Of a DNA stretch of 64,000 nucleotides, positions 26,135 through 34,007 are shown piece after piece. The DNA is from Chitinophagales bacterium (GTDB lineage: Bacteria; Bacteroidota; Bacteroidia; Chitinophagales; Saprospiraceae). Within the stretch, counting starts at the first letter, position 1, and each line of letters opens with the position of its first letter. Under the pieces are notes generated by a model. That model made no database searches and was not told the origin of the DNA. It saw only the letters and a list, made by a program, of their open reading frames with translations. The position numbers and the translations under genes are program-made. The stretch spans positions 434,001 through 498,000 of the forward strand of contig JAAFJN010000001.1 of assembly GCA_013298845.1 (NCBI GenBank). Direction: 5' to 3'.

Positions 26135-26434
26135 GAGTGCGCGACAGAATTGGGGCAGCGTTACCAATCCCCGTCCGTCCCTTACCAGTGCGGCCTTAGA
26201 AAAATCCCGATTTTGCTCCGTTGGAGGCCGATGAAGCCAAAAACTGTTTGAGCCAAACGTCATTTGCGGGGCGAAAGCCCCCGTGAGGGAGAACGGCGAG
26301 TTTTTTTGGCGCGGCCGGAAACGGAAAGCAAAATCGTAGGATTTTTCGTCAGCCGCGGGCTTTTTGCCTACTTTTGGGCCCCAAAAAGTAGGAAGTTGGC
26401 ATAAAAAGAACAAAATTTTCACCAACTACTATTC
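26135..26434 (+). repeat. 300-bp dispersed intergenic repeat, copy 1
   Basis: About 300 bp with a close second copy, same orientation, at 35073-35373. The core from GTGCGGCCTTAGAAAAATCC to GTAGGAAGTTGGC is almost base for base identical. It contains a palindrome CCTACTTTTGGG / CCCAAAAAGTAGG near its right end. The short frames it encodes are not conserved between copies (one-base indel), so it is treated as non-coding. It fills most of the 542-nt gap between the two AT-rich secreted genes. Confidence 0.9.
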
Positions 26435-26522
26435 TATGGCGGAGCATGAGGTGATATGGGTTAAAATAACACACTACTCCGATTTTGTCACGCACTCAAA
26501 CCAGCATAAAAAGCCTTGAAAG

Positions 26523-27311
26523 ATGAATAAAACGATAATACTCGCACTGCTCTTGAATACCGGCGTACTTTGGTCGCAAGCCCCGTTCGACAGCATACAA
26601 CTAAGTATCCCATTAAAAGATACGGTCCATTCTACGTTTTCACAATTCTCTTTTCCAATTAGGTTGCAATACACAGATACGTCTGCTCTTTATTATCTTT
26701 TTACTTCCCTAAGAGTGGAGGCGCAGCAGGTAAATGGGCAGTGGATAAACATAGAAGACCCCGTGACAGTAACTGATGTTTTCCCAATATCGACAGATCG
26801 TTTTCAAGACGGGGTCTGTCTTAACTTTCTTTATCTTTTCATGTCCGATTTGATGACTTTTAATGGTTGTGTTGACAATGGATGTGTAATAGATATTAGA
26901 ATTTCTTTTGTTTTCAACACCGAAGACGGCCCTTATGTCCGGAAAACTTCAAATATTTGTAGTGTTTCCCTTCCCAAACCAACGGCGGATGAACGGGTGC
27001 AATTTCTTTTTTTAAAAAATCAATTTCCCGAGGCCTTGGAAAGTATCTCATGGCTTGATGGTATTAGCCAAGAAAAATATGATATTATAGAGGCCAAAAT
27101 ATCGGAGTTTGGTCCCTCCATTCTTAAAGATATTATGGCCTATTACACCATGGAAAAGAAATTTATAACGTTGTTGCATCTCAATGGTAACGTAGTCAAT
27201 CAAGAAATAAAAACTGTTCTGGAAACGGAATTCGGTTATCTAAGAACATCCGAAAGCAAGATGGTCGCTTCAGAAGTAAAACGTTTTCTGGATAGACTAA
27301 ATTCATACTAA
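26523..27311 (+). CDS. Hypothetical secreted protein, AT-rich
   Basis: 262 residues with a signal peptide (MNKTIILALLLNTGVLWSQA). A beta-rich domain of about 150 residues contains a cysteine pair (FNGCVDNGCVIDI) that may form a disulfide outside the cytoplasm. The C-terminal part is helical (QFPEALESISWLDGISQ, DIMAYYTMEKKFITLL). No family is recognised. The sequence is strongly AT-rich compared with its surroundings (20 of 60 bases G or C in the row 26641-26700). The architecture resembles the protein at 25147-25980. The gap before it is mostly the 300-bp repeat. Confidence 0.7.
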   Translation: MNKTIILALLLNTGVLWSQAPFDSIQLSIPLKDTVHSTFSQFSFPIRLQYTDTSALYYLFTSLRVEAQQVNGQWINIEDPVTVTDVFPISTDRFQDGVCLNFLYLFMSDLMTFNGCVDNGCVIDIRISFVFNTEDGPYVRKTSNICSVSLPKPTADERVQFLFLKNQFPEALESISWLDGISQEKYDIIEAKISEFGPSILKDIMAYYTMEKKFITLLHLNGNVVNQEIKTVLETEFGYLRTSESKMVASEVKRFLDRLNSY

Positions 27312-27414
27312 TTTATGAAACAACGATAGCCTATGTCATCATGATGCATCACTTGGGTGGCATAAAACACGTCCTCCCGCATTTTTTTGCCCAAAAATCC
27401 ACTGCATCTACCCG

Positions 27415-27422
27415 TACCTTTG
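27415..27422 (+). promoter_or_regulatory. -7 box for aroB, near-leaderless
   Basis: TACCTTTG ends only 4 nt before the aroB ATG. A TTTG lies at 27386-27389 (25-nt spacing, slightly long). Transcription should start at or next to the start codon. Confidence 0.55.
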
Positions 27423-27426
27423 CCCC

Positions 27427-28461
27427 ATGACACTACACCCACTCCTGATTGGCGACCTGCAACAACATTTTTTACGGTGGTACGATCCCGCACAATGGTC
27501 GGGACTGTTTATCATTTGTGATACCCACACCGAAGAACACTGCCTGCCGGTGTTGTGGCAAAAAACCGGCCTCCCGGCCAATACTCCACGAATAGCCGTA
27601 ACACCGGGCGAAATTCATAAAACACTCGATACCTGTCAGCGTATTTGGTCCGCCATGTTCGAGGCGCAACTGGATCGCCGGGCGTTGGTGCTCAACCTCG
27701 GCGGGGGCGTTGTGGGCGATATGGGTGGTTTTTGCGCCGCTACTTACAAACGTGGCGTGGGTTTTGTCCAAATTCCCACCACTCTCCTCTCCGCCACCGA
27801 TGCCTCGGTGGGGGGAAAACTGGGGATTGATTTCCAAACGGTAAAAAATGCCGTCGGGGTGTTTCAAAATCCGGCGGCGGTGTTTTTGGACGCTTCTTTT
27901 TTCCAAACATTATCACAGCGCGAACTGTATTCGGGCTACGCCGAGGTGGTAAAACACGCCCTCATTGGCGCCCCCGACCTTTGGGCGCAATTGCGTACGC
28001 GCACCCACCTGAACGGCGTGGACTGGAACCAGGTGCTGCGCGACTCGGTGGCGGTAAAAATTACCGTGGTGGAACAGGACCCTTTGGAAAAAGGACTGCG
28101 CGCTATTTTGAATTACGGGCATACCATTGGCCACGCGTTGGAAAGTTATTTTTTGCATACGAGCGAACCGCTCACCCACGGCGAAGCCATTGCCTGGGGA
28201 ATGGTCTGCGAATCGCGGATTCAGGAAAAACGCCGCCCGGAAACCGTTGGGGCCGTTCGTTCGGACGAATTGGAAGCGTATTTTGCGCATTTTTACCCGC
28301 GCCGCACCCTGCCAACCGGGGCTTTAGACGATATTTGGGCATTGATGCACCAAGACAAAAAGAACCAATCGGGGCAAATAAAAATGTCGTTACCGGGCCA
28401 AAATCCGCTCGAACTCACCTGGGTTTTGCCCGAAAAAGCCGATGTAGCCGCTGTGCTGTAA
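27427..28461 (+). CDS. aroB: 3-dehydroquinate synthase
   Basis: 344 residues, normal for the family. It catalyses the second step of the shikimate pathway, DAHP to 3-dehydroquinate, with NAD+ and a divalent metal. Seen: the GGGVVGDMGGFCAATYKRG phrase (near 97, NAD and substrate binding), PTTLLSATDASVGGKLGID (near 118), and metal ligands in SGYAEVVKHAL (Glu near 168), LNYGHTIGHALE (His near 229) and THGEAIAWGM (His near 246). The gene has its own near-leaderless promoter. The DEAD-box helicase gene starts 21 bp downstream but has its own -7 box inside the gap. Confidence 0.97.
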   Translation: MTLHPLLIGDLQQHFLRWYDPAQWSGLFIICDTHTEEHCLPVLWQKTGLPANTPRIAVTPGEIHKTLDTCQRIWSAMFEAQLDRRALVLNLGGGVVGDMGGFCAATYKRGVGFVQIPTTLLSATDASVGGKLGIDFQTVKNAVGVFQNPAAVFLDASFFQTLSQRELYSGYAEVVKHALIGAPDLWAQLRTRTHLNGVDWNQVLRDSVAVKITVVEQDPLEKGLRAILNYGHTIGHALESYFLHTSEPLTHGEAIAWGMVCESRIQEKRRPETVGAVRSDELEAYFAHFYPRRTLPTGALDDIWALMHQDKKNQSGQIKMSLPGQNPLELTWVLPEKADVAAVL

Positions 28462-28467
28462 TTGTTG

Positions 28468-28475
28468 TACCTTTG
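28468..28475 (+). promoter_or_regulatory. -7 box for the DEAD-box helicase gene
   Basis: TACCTTTG ends 7 nt before ATG 28483 and thereby supports that start over an upstream in-frame TTG at 28462. No good -33 TTG; part of the upstream element would fall inside aroB. Confidence 0.45.
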
Positions 28476-28482
28476 CGCCCAC

Positions 28483-29790
28483 ATGGTACAGTCATTTTCA
28501 GATTTAAACCTCTCCGGCCAGTTGCTGCGTGCCTTGGCCGACATGGGCTTGGAAACCCCAACCCCCATTCAGGCAAAAGCATTTCCGATCATTATGTCGG
28601 GGCGCGACGTGGTGGGTGTGGCCCAAACCGGCACGGGTAAAACCCTCGCTTATTTGTTGCCCATTTTGCGCAATTTTACTTTTCTCAAACAAAATAACCC
28701 ACGGGTGGTCATTCTGGTGCCGACCCGCGAACTGGTGTTGCAATTGGTGGGAGAATTGCAAAAAATAACGGCCTACATGAATATCCGCATTGCCGGAGTG
28801 TACGGCGGTACCAATATCAATACCCAATCGGCGGAAGTGAGCCAAGGCGTGGATATTGTGGTGGGTACGCCCGGTCGCCTCATGGATTTGAGCCTGAACC
28901 GCGCAATCCTGATGTCGGGCGTGCGCCAATTGGTGATTGACGAAGTAGATGAAATGTTGAGCCTCGGTTTTCGCGGGCAACTGACCACCATTTTTGATAT
29001 GTTGCCCAAACGCCGGCAAACCCTGCTTTTTTCGGCCACAATGACGGAAGAAGTGGATAAATTGATCCAGGATTTTTTCAATAGCCCCGAACTAATTGAG
29101 GTCATTCCGATGGGTACGCCGCTGGAACAAATCCGGCAATCGGGGTACCGGGTGCCCAATTTTAAAACCAAACTCAACCTGCTCACCCACCTGCTCAAAA
29201 CCGACGATACCACCCAAAAAGTGCTAATTTTTGGGGCTACCAAACGCATGGCCGACAATATTCACGCGCATTTGGAGGCCGATTTTCCGGGGGCATTTGG
29301 GGTGGTACACTCCGATAAATCCCAAAATTTCCGGATCAACTCGGTGCGGGCGTTTCAAAAAAATAGCCTGCGTGGCATTATCGCCACCGATTTGTTTGCG
29401 CGCGGCCTCGATGTAACGGACATTACCCACGTCATTAACGTGGATACGCCCAAGGAGGCCGAAACCTATATTCACCGCATTGGCCGTACGGGCCGCGCCG
29501 ACAGCGACGGGGCCGCCATCACGATGATTACCGAAAAGGAAATCCCTTTTCAGGAAGCCATTGAAGGATTGATGAAAAAAGCCATCCCCATGCTGCCCCT
29601 GCCCGAAGAAGTAGAGATTTCCAACGAACTCATGATGGATGAAATACCCATTCCGGCGGGCAAAAACTACCTTCCGCCGACGGCCATCAAACGTTCAAAA
29701 GGCGCTTTCCACGAGAAAAAAGCCAGCAATGTGAAAGAAAACCGGGGGAATAAGGCGAATAATATCAAGAAGAAGAAATACAAGAAGTAG
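28483..29790 (+). CDS. DEAD/DEAH-box ATP-dependent RNA helicase (DEVD variant)
   Basis: 435 residues from ATG 28483. All helicase motifs are visible: the Q motif (FSDLNLSGQLLRALADMGLETPTPIQ), motif I AQTGTGKT (near 50), PTRELVLQ, TPGRLMDL, motif II DEVD in VIDEVDEMLSLGF (Ala to Val change from DEAD), SAT motif III, and in the second RecA domain ATDLFARGLDVTDI and HRIGRTGRA. The C-terminus is a short basic tail (KKASNVKENRGNKANNIKKKKYKK) suited to RNA binding. It probably acts in ribosome assembly or RNA turnover at low temperature; the exact paralogue is unclear. Confidence 0.95.
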   Translation: MVQSFSDLNLSGQLLRALADMGLETPTPIQAKAFPIIMSGRDVVGVAQTGTGKTLAYLLPILRNFTFLKQNNPRVVILVPTRELVLQLVGELQKITAYMNIRIAGVYGGTNINTQSAEVSQGVDIVVGTPGRLMDLSLNRAILMSGVRQLVIDEVDEMLSLGFRGQLTTIFDMLPKRRQTLLFSATMTEEVDKLIQDFFNSPELIEVIPMGTPLEQIRQSGYRVPNFKTKLNLLTHLLKTDDTTQKVLIFGATKRMADNIHAHLEADFPGAFGVVHSDKSQNFRINSVRAFQKNSLRGIIATDLFARGLDVTDITHVINVDTPKEAETYIHRIGRTGRADSDGAAITMITEKEIPFQEAIEGLMKKAIPMLPLPEEVEISNELMMDEIPIPAGKNYLPPTAIKRSKGAFHEKKASNVKENRGNKANNIKKKKYKK

Positions 29791-29793
29791 GGT

Positions 29794-29833
29794 AAAAAAA
29801 GTGAGCCACCCGAACAGTACGTCTGGATGGCTC
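29794..29833 (-). terminator. Intrinsic terminator after the tail-specific protease gene
   Basis: On the minus strand GAGCCATCC, a 13-nt loop, GGGTGGCTC (one G-T pair), then AC and seven T. It lies 32 bp after the protease stop codon, between two converging genes. Confidence 0.8.
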
Positions 29834-29864
29834 TATCACCTTAAAAACAAAAATAACGATTGTA

Positions 29865-32000
29865 TTACTTCTTGGTCACGCCATCAATACGAATCATATC
29901 GTTTATAATTCGTACCGCTTCGAAGAGTTGAACGTCCTTTTGGCGTTCTTTAATCCAATCTTCGTTGCGGGCGATACGGGAAGTATCTACCTGGATATAA
30001 GACATATCTGCGGTGAGATTGATAACGTTAAAACCGGAAATTGGTTTAAACATATCCTCGTATTGTGCAGATTCTTCGTCCTGTTTTTTACTCCAGGTGC
30101 GGAATTTGTCGGCATTTAGCGGGTACATGCGCTCATCTTTCAATTTGCGAAGACGCACTGCGTTCTCGTTAATCTTTTTGAAAGTAGCGTCGGCACTTAC
30201 GCGTTTGTCGCTAGCAGCGCGCAAGGTACTAATATCTGGCAATATATACGCACTTTGACCAAAATCTACTCCATCAATTGTTGTAGAATTAAGTGCAAAC
30301 TCGTTTTCACCCTCTCCTTTGTCCACCAAATTGTAAAAATCGGGCAGAACAATGTCGGGTTTTACCCCTTCCAACTGTGTTGTTTTACCCGTGATGCGGT
30401 AAAACTTTTGCACCGTCAATTTCATTTCACCCAGTGGTTTGGTGCTTTCCGAACCCGACAATTGGTCGAGGTTGAGGAAACGCTGCACCGTGCCTTTTCC
30501 GTAGGTGCTGGTAGAACCCACAATCAGGGCGCGTTTGTAATCCTGCAACGCGGCGGCCAAAATTTCGGAAGCCGAAGCACTGCCACCGTTGACCATCACC
30601 ACCATCGGGCCACCCCATTCAACGTCGCGATCGGTGTCGTTCATAATATCCGGGCGGCGATTGCGGCTTTTTACCTGCACAATCGGGCCACTTTCGATGA
30701 AGAGACCGGACATTTTTACCACGTCGCGGAGCGAACCACCGCCGTTGTTACGCAGGTCGAGTACAATACCCGATACGTTTTCGGCTTTTAGTTTGGCCAC
30801 CTCTTTTTTTACGTCTTCGTAGCAGGAGGTTTCCCCCTGCGGCGTGAAGTCGGCGTAAAATTTCGGCAAATATATGTAACCTATTTTATCCGATTGACTA
30901 TCTGCCTGCAAAATTAATGATTTTGCAAAACCTTCCTCCATAATGACCACATCGCGGACGATAGTAATCTCTTTGGTGCTGCCATCGGGCTTCTGAATAG
31001 TGAGGCGCACGGAGGTACCTTTTTTACCCCGAATCTTCGACACCACATCGTCAATTTCCCAACCCATGATGTCAATGTAATCTTCGTTTTCCTGGGCTAC
31101 TTTTACCACCACGTCTTTGGCTTGCAGTTCGCCTTGTTTCCAGGCCGGACCACCGGGTACAATTTCGGTAACGGTGGTTTTTTCGCCGTCGCTTTGCAAA
31201 CGAGCGCCAATACCTTCGAGTTTGCCGGACATTTGAATGTCAAACGCCTCTTTTTCTTTGGGCGAATAATAACCCGTGTGCGGGTCGAAAATACCGGTGA
31301 AAGAACCGAGGTACATTTCCATGCGGCGCGAGCGGTCCATTTTCTGGAGGCGCTTGTACCATTTGTCGTACACATCGAGCACTTTGGCGCGGGATTCTTT
31401 TTCGAGGGTGTCAAAAGATTTTTTCTCGCCCTTGAAATCAGGTTTATTTTGTTTGTCTTCTTCGTCAATAACGCGGGTCAATACCTCGTATTTGAGCATT
31501 TGTTCCCAACGGCGGCGCAATTCGGCGTCGTTTTTGGGCCATTTCACCTTTTTACCGTCCATATCAACGGATTCATTGGTGGAGAAGTCCATTTTTTGGC
31601 CCAAAATTTCGCGGTACCAACCCTGTGTTTTGGTCAAAGCCGCCTCGGTGCGTTGTACGGTTACATCAAAAAACGTGAACGTACCGGCGTTGGCCTGATC
31701 GTCGAGCAGTTCTTCAAAAGGTTCAAACGCCTTGATATCTTCCTGGGTAAAAAAGCGCTTGCCACCGTCTAAATCTTCCAGATAAGTGCGGTACAAATCT
31801 TTGGAAAACTTGTCGTCGAGGGTTTTGGGCTGAAAGTGCATTCGCTGTAGCCCGTCGAGTACGGTGCGCATGATTTCAGCGTCTTTTTGCGGATCGGGTG
31901 TATTATTTCCCCCAAAAAATGAGGTGGCGTTGCCAAATAAAAAAGCCGCGCCAGCGATACCGACAAAAGAAAATGCTAAAAGTGATTTTGATAGTTTCAT
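29865..32000 (-). CDS. prc: Carboxy-terminal (tail-specific) processing protease, Prc/S41 family
   Basis: 711 residues from ATG 32000, chosen because it gives a signal/anchor helix MKLSKSLLAFSFVGIAGAAFLFG; the frame reaches further upstream but without a signal. Order: N-terminal helical domain (about 45-235), a PDZ domain (about 245-345, with ARLQSDGEKTTVTEIVPGGPA), S41 core with GIVLDLRNNGGGSLRDVV, catalytic Ser in GGSASASEILAAAL (near 476) and catalytic Lys in STYGKGTVQ (near 500), followed by a C-terminal helical domain (DUF3340-like). It degrades or trims periplasmic proteins at their C-termini. It is a single gene with a terminator. Confidence 0.94.
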   Translation of the reverse strand: MKLSKSLLAFSFVGIAGAAFLFGNATSFFGGNNTPDPQKDAEIMRTVLDGLQRMHFQPKTLDDKFSKDLYRTYLEDLDGGKRFFTQEDIKAFEPFEELLDDQANAGTFTFFDVTVQRTEAALTKTQGWYREILGQKMDFSTNESVDMDGKKVKWPKNDAELRRRWEQMLKYEVLTRVIDEEDKQNKPDFKGEKKSFDTLEKESRAKVLDVYDKWYKRLQKMDRSRRMEMYLGSFTGIFDPHTGYYSPKEKEAFDIQMSGKLEGIGARLQSDGEKTTVTEIVPGGPAWKQGELQAKDVVVKVAQENEDYIDIMGWEIDDVVSKIRGKKGTSVRLTIQKPDGSTKEITIVRDVVIMEEGFAKSLILQADSQSDKIGYIYLPKFYADFTPQGETSCYEDVKKEVAKLKAENVSGIVLDLRNNGGGSLRDVVKMSGLFIESGPIVQVKSRNRRPDIMNDTDRDVEWGGPMVVMVNGGSASASEILAAALQDYKRALIVGSTSTYGKGTVQRFLNLDQLSGSESTKPLGEMKLTVQKFYRITGKTTQLEGVKPDIVLPDFYNLVDKGEGENEFALNSTTIDGVDFGQSAYILPDISTLRAASDKRVSADATFKKINENAVRLRKLKDERMYPLNADKFRTWSKKQDEESAQYEDMFKPISGFNVINLTADMSYIQVDTSRIARNEDWIKERQKDVQLFEAVRIINDMIRIDGVTKK

Positions 32001-32354
32001 GTCCGGGACTAATTTGGACGGGTCAAAGTTGCCAGTAAACAACATCTTTTAAGGTAGATTAGTTGAGAAAATAATCGTTTTTCGGACGATATGGTTACGA
32101 ACTGTCACTTACACACGGCAAGCCTTGTTTTGACATACGAGGGTAAGTAACGCAAATAAGGGTAAATTATGTTGTCTCTCCAAGATAAATTCTACGAAAT
32201 AAACATAATGGTATATGAACCGCAAGTATGGGTAAGGGTTGCATAATTTACAAAAAAAATCAGCGACCGTAATAAATGGAAGTACATTTGCGACTAAATA
32301 CAGCGTGCACACCGCGCAACATTACAAAAAACGTAACCGAAACAAGGTCAAAAT
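32001..32354. other. 354-nt divergent intergenic region between prc and lgt
   Basis: AT-rich, without a credible small gene. On the plus strand TACATTTG (32283-32290) is a possible -7 box for lgt, 64 nt before its ATG. No matching box was found for prc on the minus strand and no hairpin stands out. Confidence 0.5.
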
Positions 32355-33536
32355 ATGTATCCTGATCTGTCATACCTTTTCCACGACATTCTTGGAACCG
32401 CCCCGGATAATGGGCTGTCTGTTTTTAAAACATTTGGATTTTTCCTGGCCATTGCCTTTTTGGCGAGTGCCATGGTTTACCGCGCTGAACTAAAGCGCAA
32501 AGCCGACGAAGGCATTTTTTCGTCCGTCACCGTCCGGGTCATCGAAGGCTTGCCCGCCAGTTGGTCGGATATTCTGATCAACGCCGTGGCCGGTTTTTTC
32601 TTCGTCGGGAAAGGCGTGTACGGTTACCTGCATTTCACCGAATTCCGGCAAGATCCGGCTTCCATTGTGCTATCGGGCAAGTTTCACTACCCGGCGGCGT
32701 TGTTGGGCGCTCTGCTGTTCGGCGGCCTCATCTGGTGGGATGCCCGGCGCAAACAAACCCCACAACCCACCGAACGCCTGGAGCAATTGTTTCCGCACGA
32801 CCGCATCAGCGAAATGACCGTTTGGGCGGCCGTGGGCGGTATTCTGGGTGCCAAGGTTTTTGATTTGTTCGACAACTGGAACGCTTTCCTGCGCGATCCG
32901 CTGGGGTCGTTGTTATCGGGCGGTGGCCTGGCTTTTTACGGCGGGCTTATCCTTGGGTTTGTGGCCGTGGTATGGTACCAATGGCGCCTCAAAATTCCGT
33001 TTTTACACGCCGCCGATGCGGTGGCACCGGCCCTTACGACCGGTTATGGCGTGGGCCGTATCGGTTGCCAACTTTCCGGCGACGGCGACTGGGGCATTGT
33101 TAATACGGCGGCAAAACCCGGTTGGGCCTCCTTTTTGCCCGATTGGGCCTGGGCTTACCGCTACCCGCACCACGTTTTAAATACGCCCCACACCGACCCC
33201 GTGCCATCGGTGCCGATTGAAGGTTGCACCTGGGAGTATTGTATGCAATTGGCCGAACCGGTGTTTCCCACGCCGTTGTACGAAATTGCCGCGATGGCGG
33301 GTGTTTTTGCTTTACTTTGGTTTTTGCGCAAAAAAATCACCATTCCGGGTCTTTTGTTTTTTATCTACCTCGCCCTCATCGCGATTGAACGTTTTACGGT
33401 GGAAAAAATCCGCGTAAACGTGCGCCACGAAGGCTTTTTGGGCATGACCCAGGCCGAGTTAATTTCAGTGGCGTTTGTCCTCATTAGTATCGCCGGTGGT
33501 ATTTATTGTTGGAAAAGAAACGCTAACCAATCGTAG
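32355..33536 (+). CDS. lgt: Prolipoprotein diacylglyceryl transferase-like protein (variant signature)
   Basis: 393 residues, longer than the roughly 290 of E. coli Lgt. It is an inner-membrane protein with seven or so helices that should transfer diacylglycerol to the lipobox Cys. Seen: GGGLAFYGGLILG (the Y/H-GG loop), GYGVGRIGCQLSGDGDWG (near 230), where E. coli has GR-x-GN-x-x-x-GE, and FPTPLYEIAAM (E. coli PSQLYE) near 303. Thus the Arg-Gly pair is retained but the Asn after it is Cys. The extra length is an N-terminal 25 residues and a 40-residue periplasmic insert around DPVPSVPIEGCTWEYC. This variant form occurs in Bacteroidota; a second classical Lgt may exist elsewhere. Confidence 0.85.
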   Translation: MYPDLSYLFHDILGTAPDNGLSVFKTFGFFLAIAFLASAMVYRAELKRKADEGIFSSVTVRVIEGLPASWSDILINAVAGFFFVGKGVYGYLHFTEFRQDPASIVLSGKFHYPAALLGALLFGGLIWWDARRKQTPQPTERLEQLFPHDRISEMTVWAAVGGILGAKVFDLFDNWNAFLRDPLGSLLSGGGLAFYGGLILGFVAVVWYQWRLKIPFLHAADAVAPALTTGYGVGRIGCQLSGDGDWGIVNTAAKPGWASFLPDWAWAYRYPHHVLNTPHTDPVPSVPIEGCTWEYCMQLAEPVFPTPLYEIAAMAGVFALLWFLRKKITIPGLLFFIYLALIAIERFTVEKIRVNVRHEGFLGMTQAELISVAFVLISIAGGIYCWKRNANQS

Positions 33537-33608
33537 AAGTTAGTGCTGATTTTGCCAAAAACATTTCAAAAATCAAAAATCTTACATCTTAATTCTTAAA
33601 TCAAAAAA

Positions 33609-33640
33609 ACATACTGGCGCAAACCACAAAATGCGCTAAA
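33609..33640 (+). repeat. 32-bp direct repeat flanking the nested palindrome, left copy
   Basis: ACATACTGGCGCAAACCACA and onward; the right copy at 33976-34007 differs at about four positions. The two copies bracket 335 bp that contain the nested palindrome, as target-site or recombination remnants would. Confidence 0.65.
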
Positions 33641-33651
33641 AAGTACGTATC

Positions 33652-33840
33652 ACATCTAACATCCTGTAACCGCCGATCTTTAGTCGGCGGCCATCGTGCC
33701 CATTCTTTTGCATCTATCATGCTGACAAACATCACATCACCGCTGCATGACAAGATGTGATGTTTGTCAGGATGATAGATGTGATCCTGGGTCGCATTCC
33801 GGCCCCCAGATGAATCAGGGGGTTACAGGATGATAGATGT
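33652..33840. repeat. Nested palindromic element of about 190 bp
   Basis: Outer arms ACATCTAACATCCTGTAACC (33652-33671) and their complement (33821-33840) match 19 of 20. Inner arms of 28 bp (33711-33738 and 33754-33781) match 27 of 28 around a 15-nt loop. Between outer and inner arms lie two further hairpins: CCGCCGA/TCGGCGG (33670-33690) and a CCCCC/GGGGG stem (around 33807-33826). Just to the right, TCTAAATCAGGATTTTTAGG (about 33857) resembles the ATCAGGATTTxxAGGATTT strings that are scattered in Bacteroidota intergenic DNA. No gene is seen in the whole gap 33537-34002. Confidence 0.85.
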
Positions 33841-33975
33841 TTTTGGTGGTAAATTGTCTAAATCAGGATTTTTAGGATTTTTTTGGTGCTTTTTTGCCCA
33901 AAAAACTTCTGCTATCTGCTATCATACACCATCAATCATATATCAAAAAAACCACGGTGTTGAGCGATAGCCGAA

Positions 33976-34007
33976 ACATACTGGCGCAACCCATAAAATA
34001 CGCTACA
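33976..34007 (+). repeat. 32-bp direct repeat flanking the nested palindrome, right copy
   Basis: ACATACTGGCGCAACCCATA and onward. It overlaps the last codon and stop of the minus-strand gene ending at 34003, so the repeat supplied or was captured by that gene end. Confidence 0.65.

Noticed and set aside
26108-26425. A 105-residue minus-strand frame inside the 300-bp repeat (starts MVKILFFLCQLPTF)
   Set aside because: The second copy of the repeat has a one-base difference in the T run that breaks the frame, and there is no promoter or conserved protein pattern; it is a by-product of the repeat.
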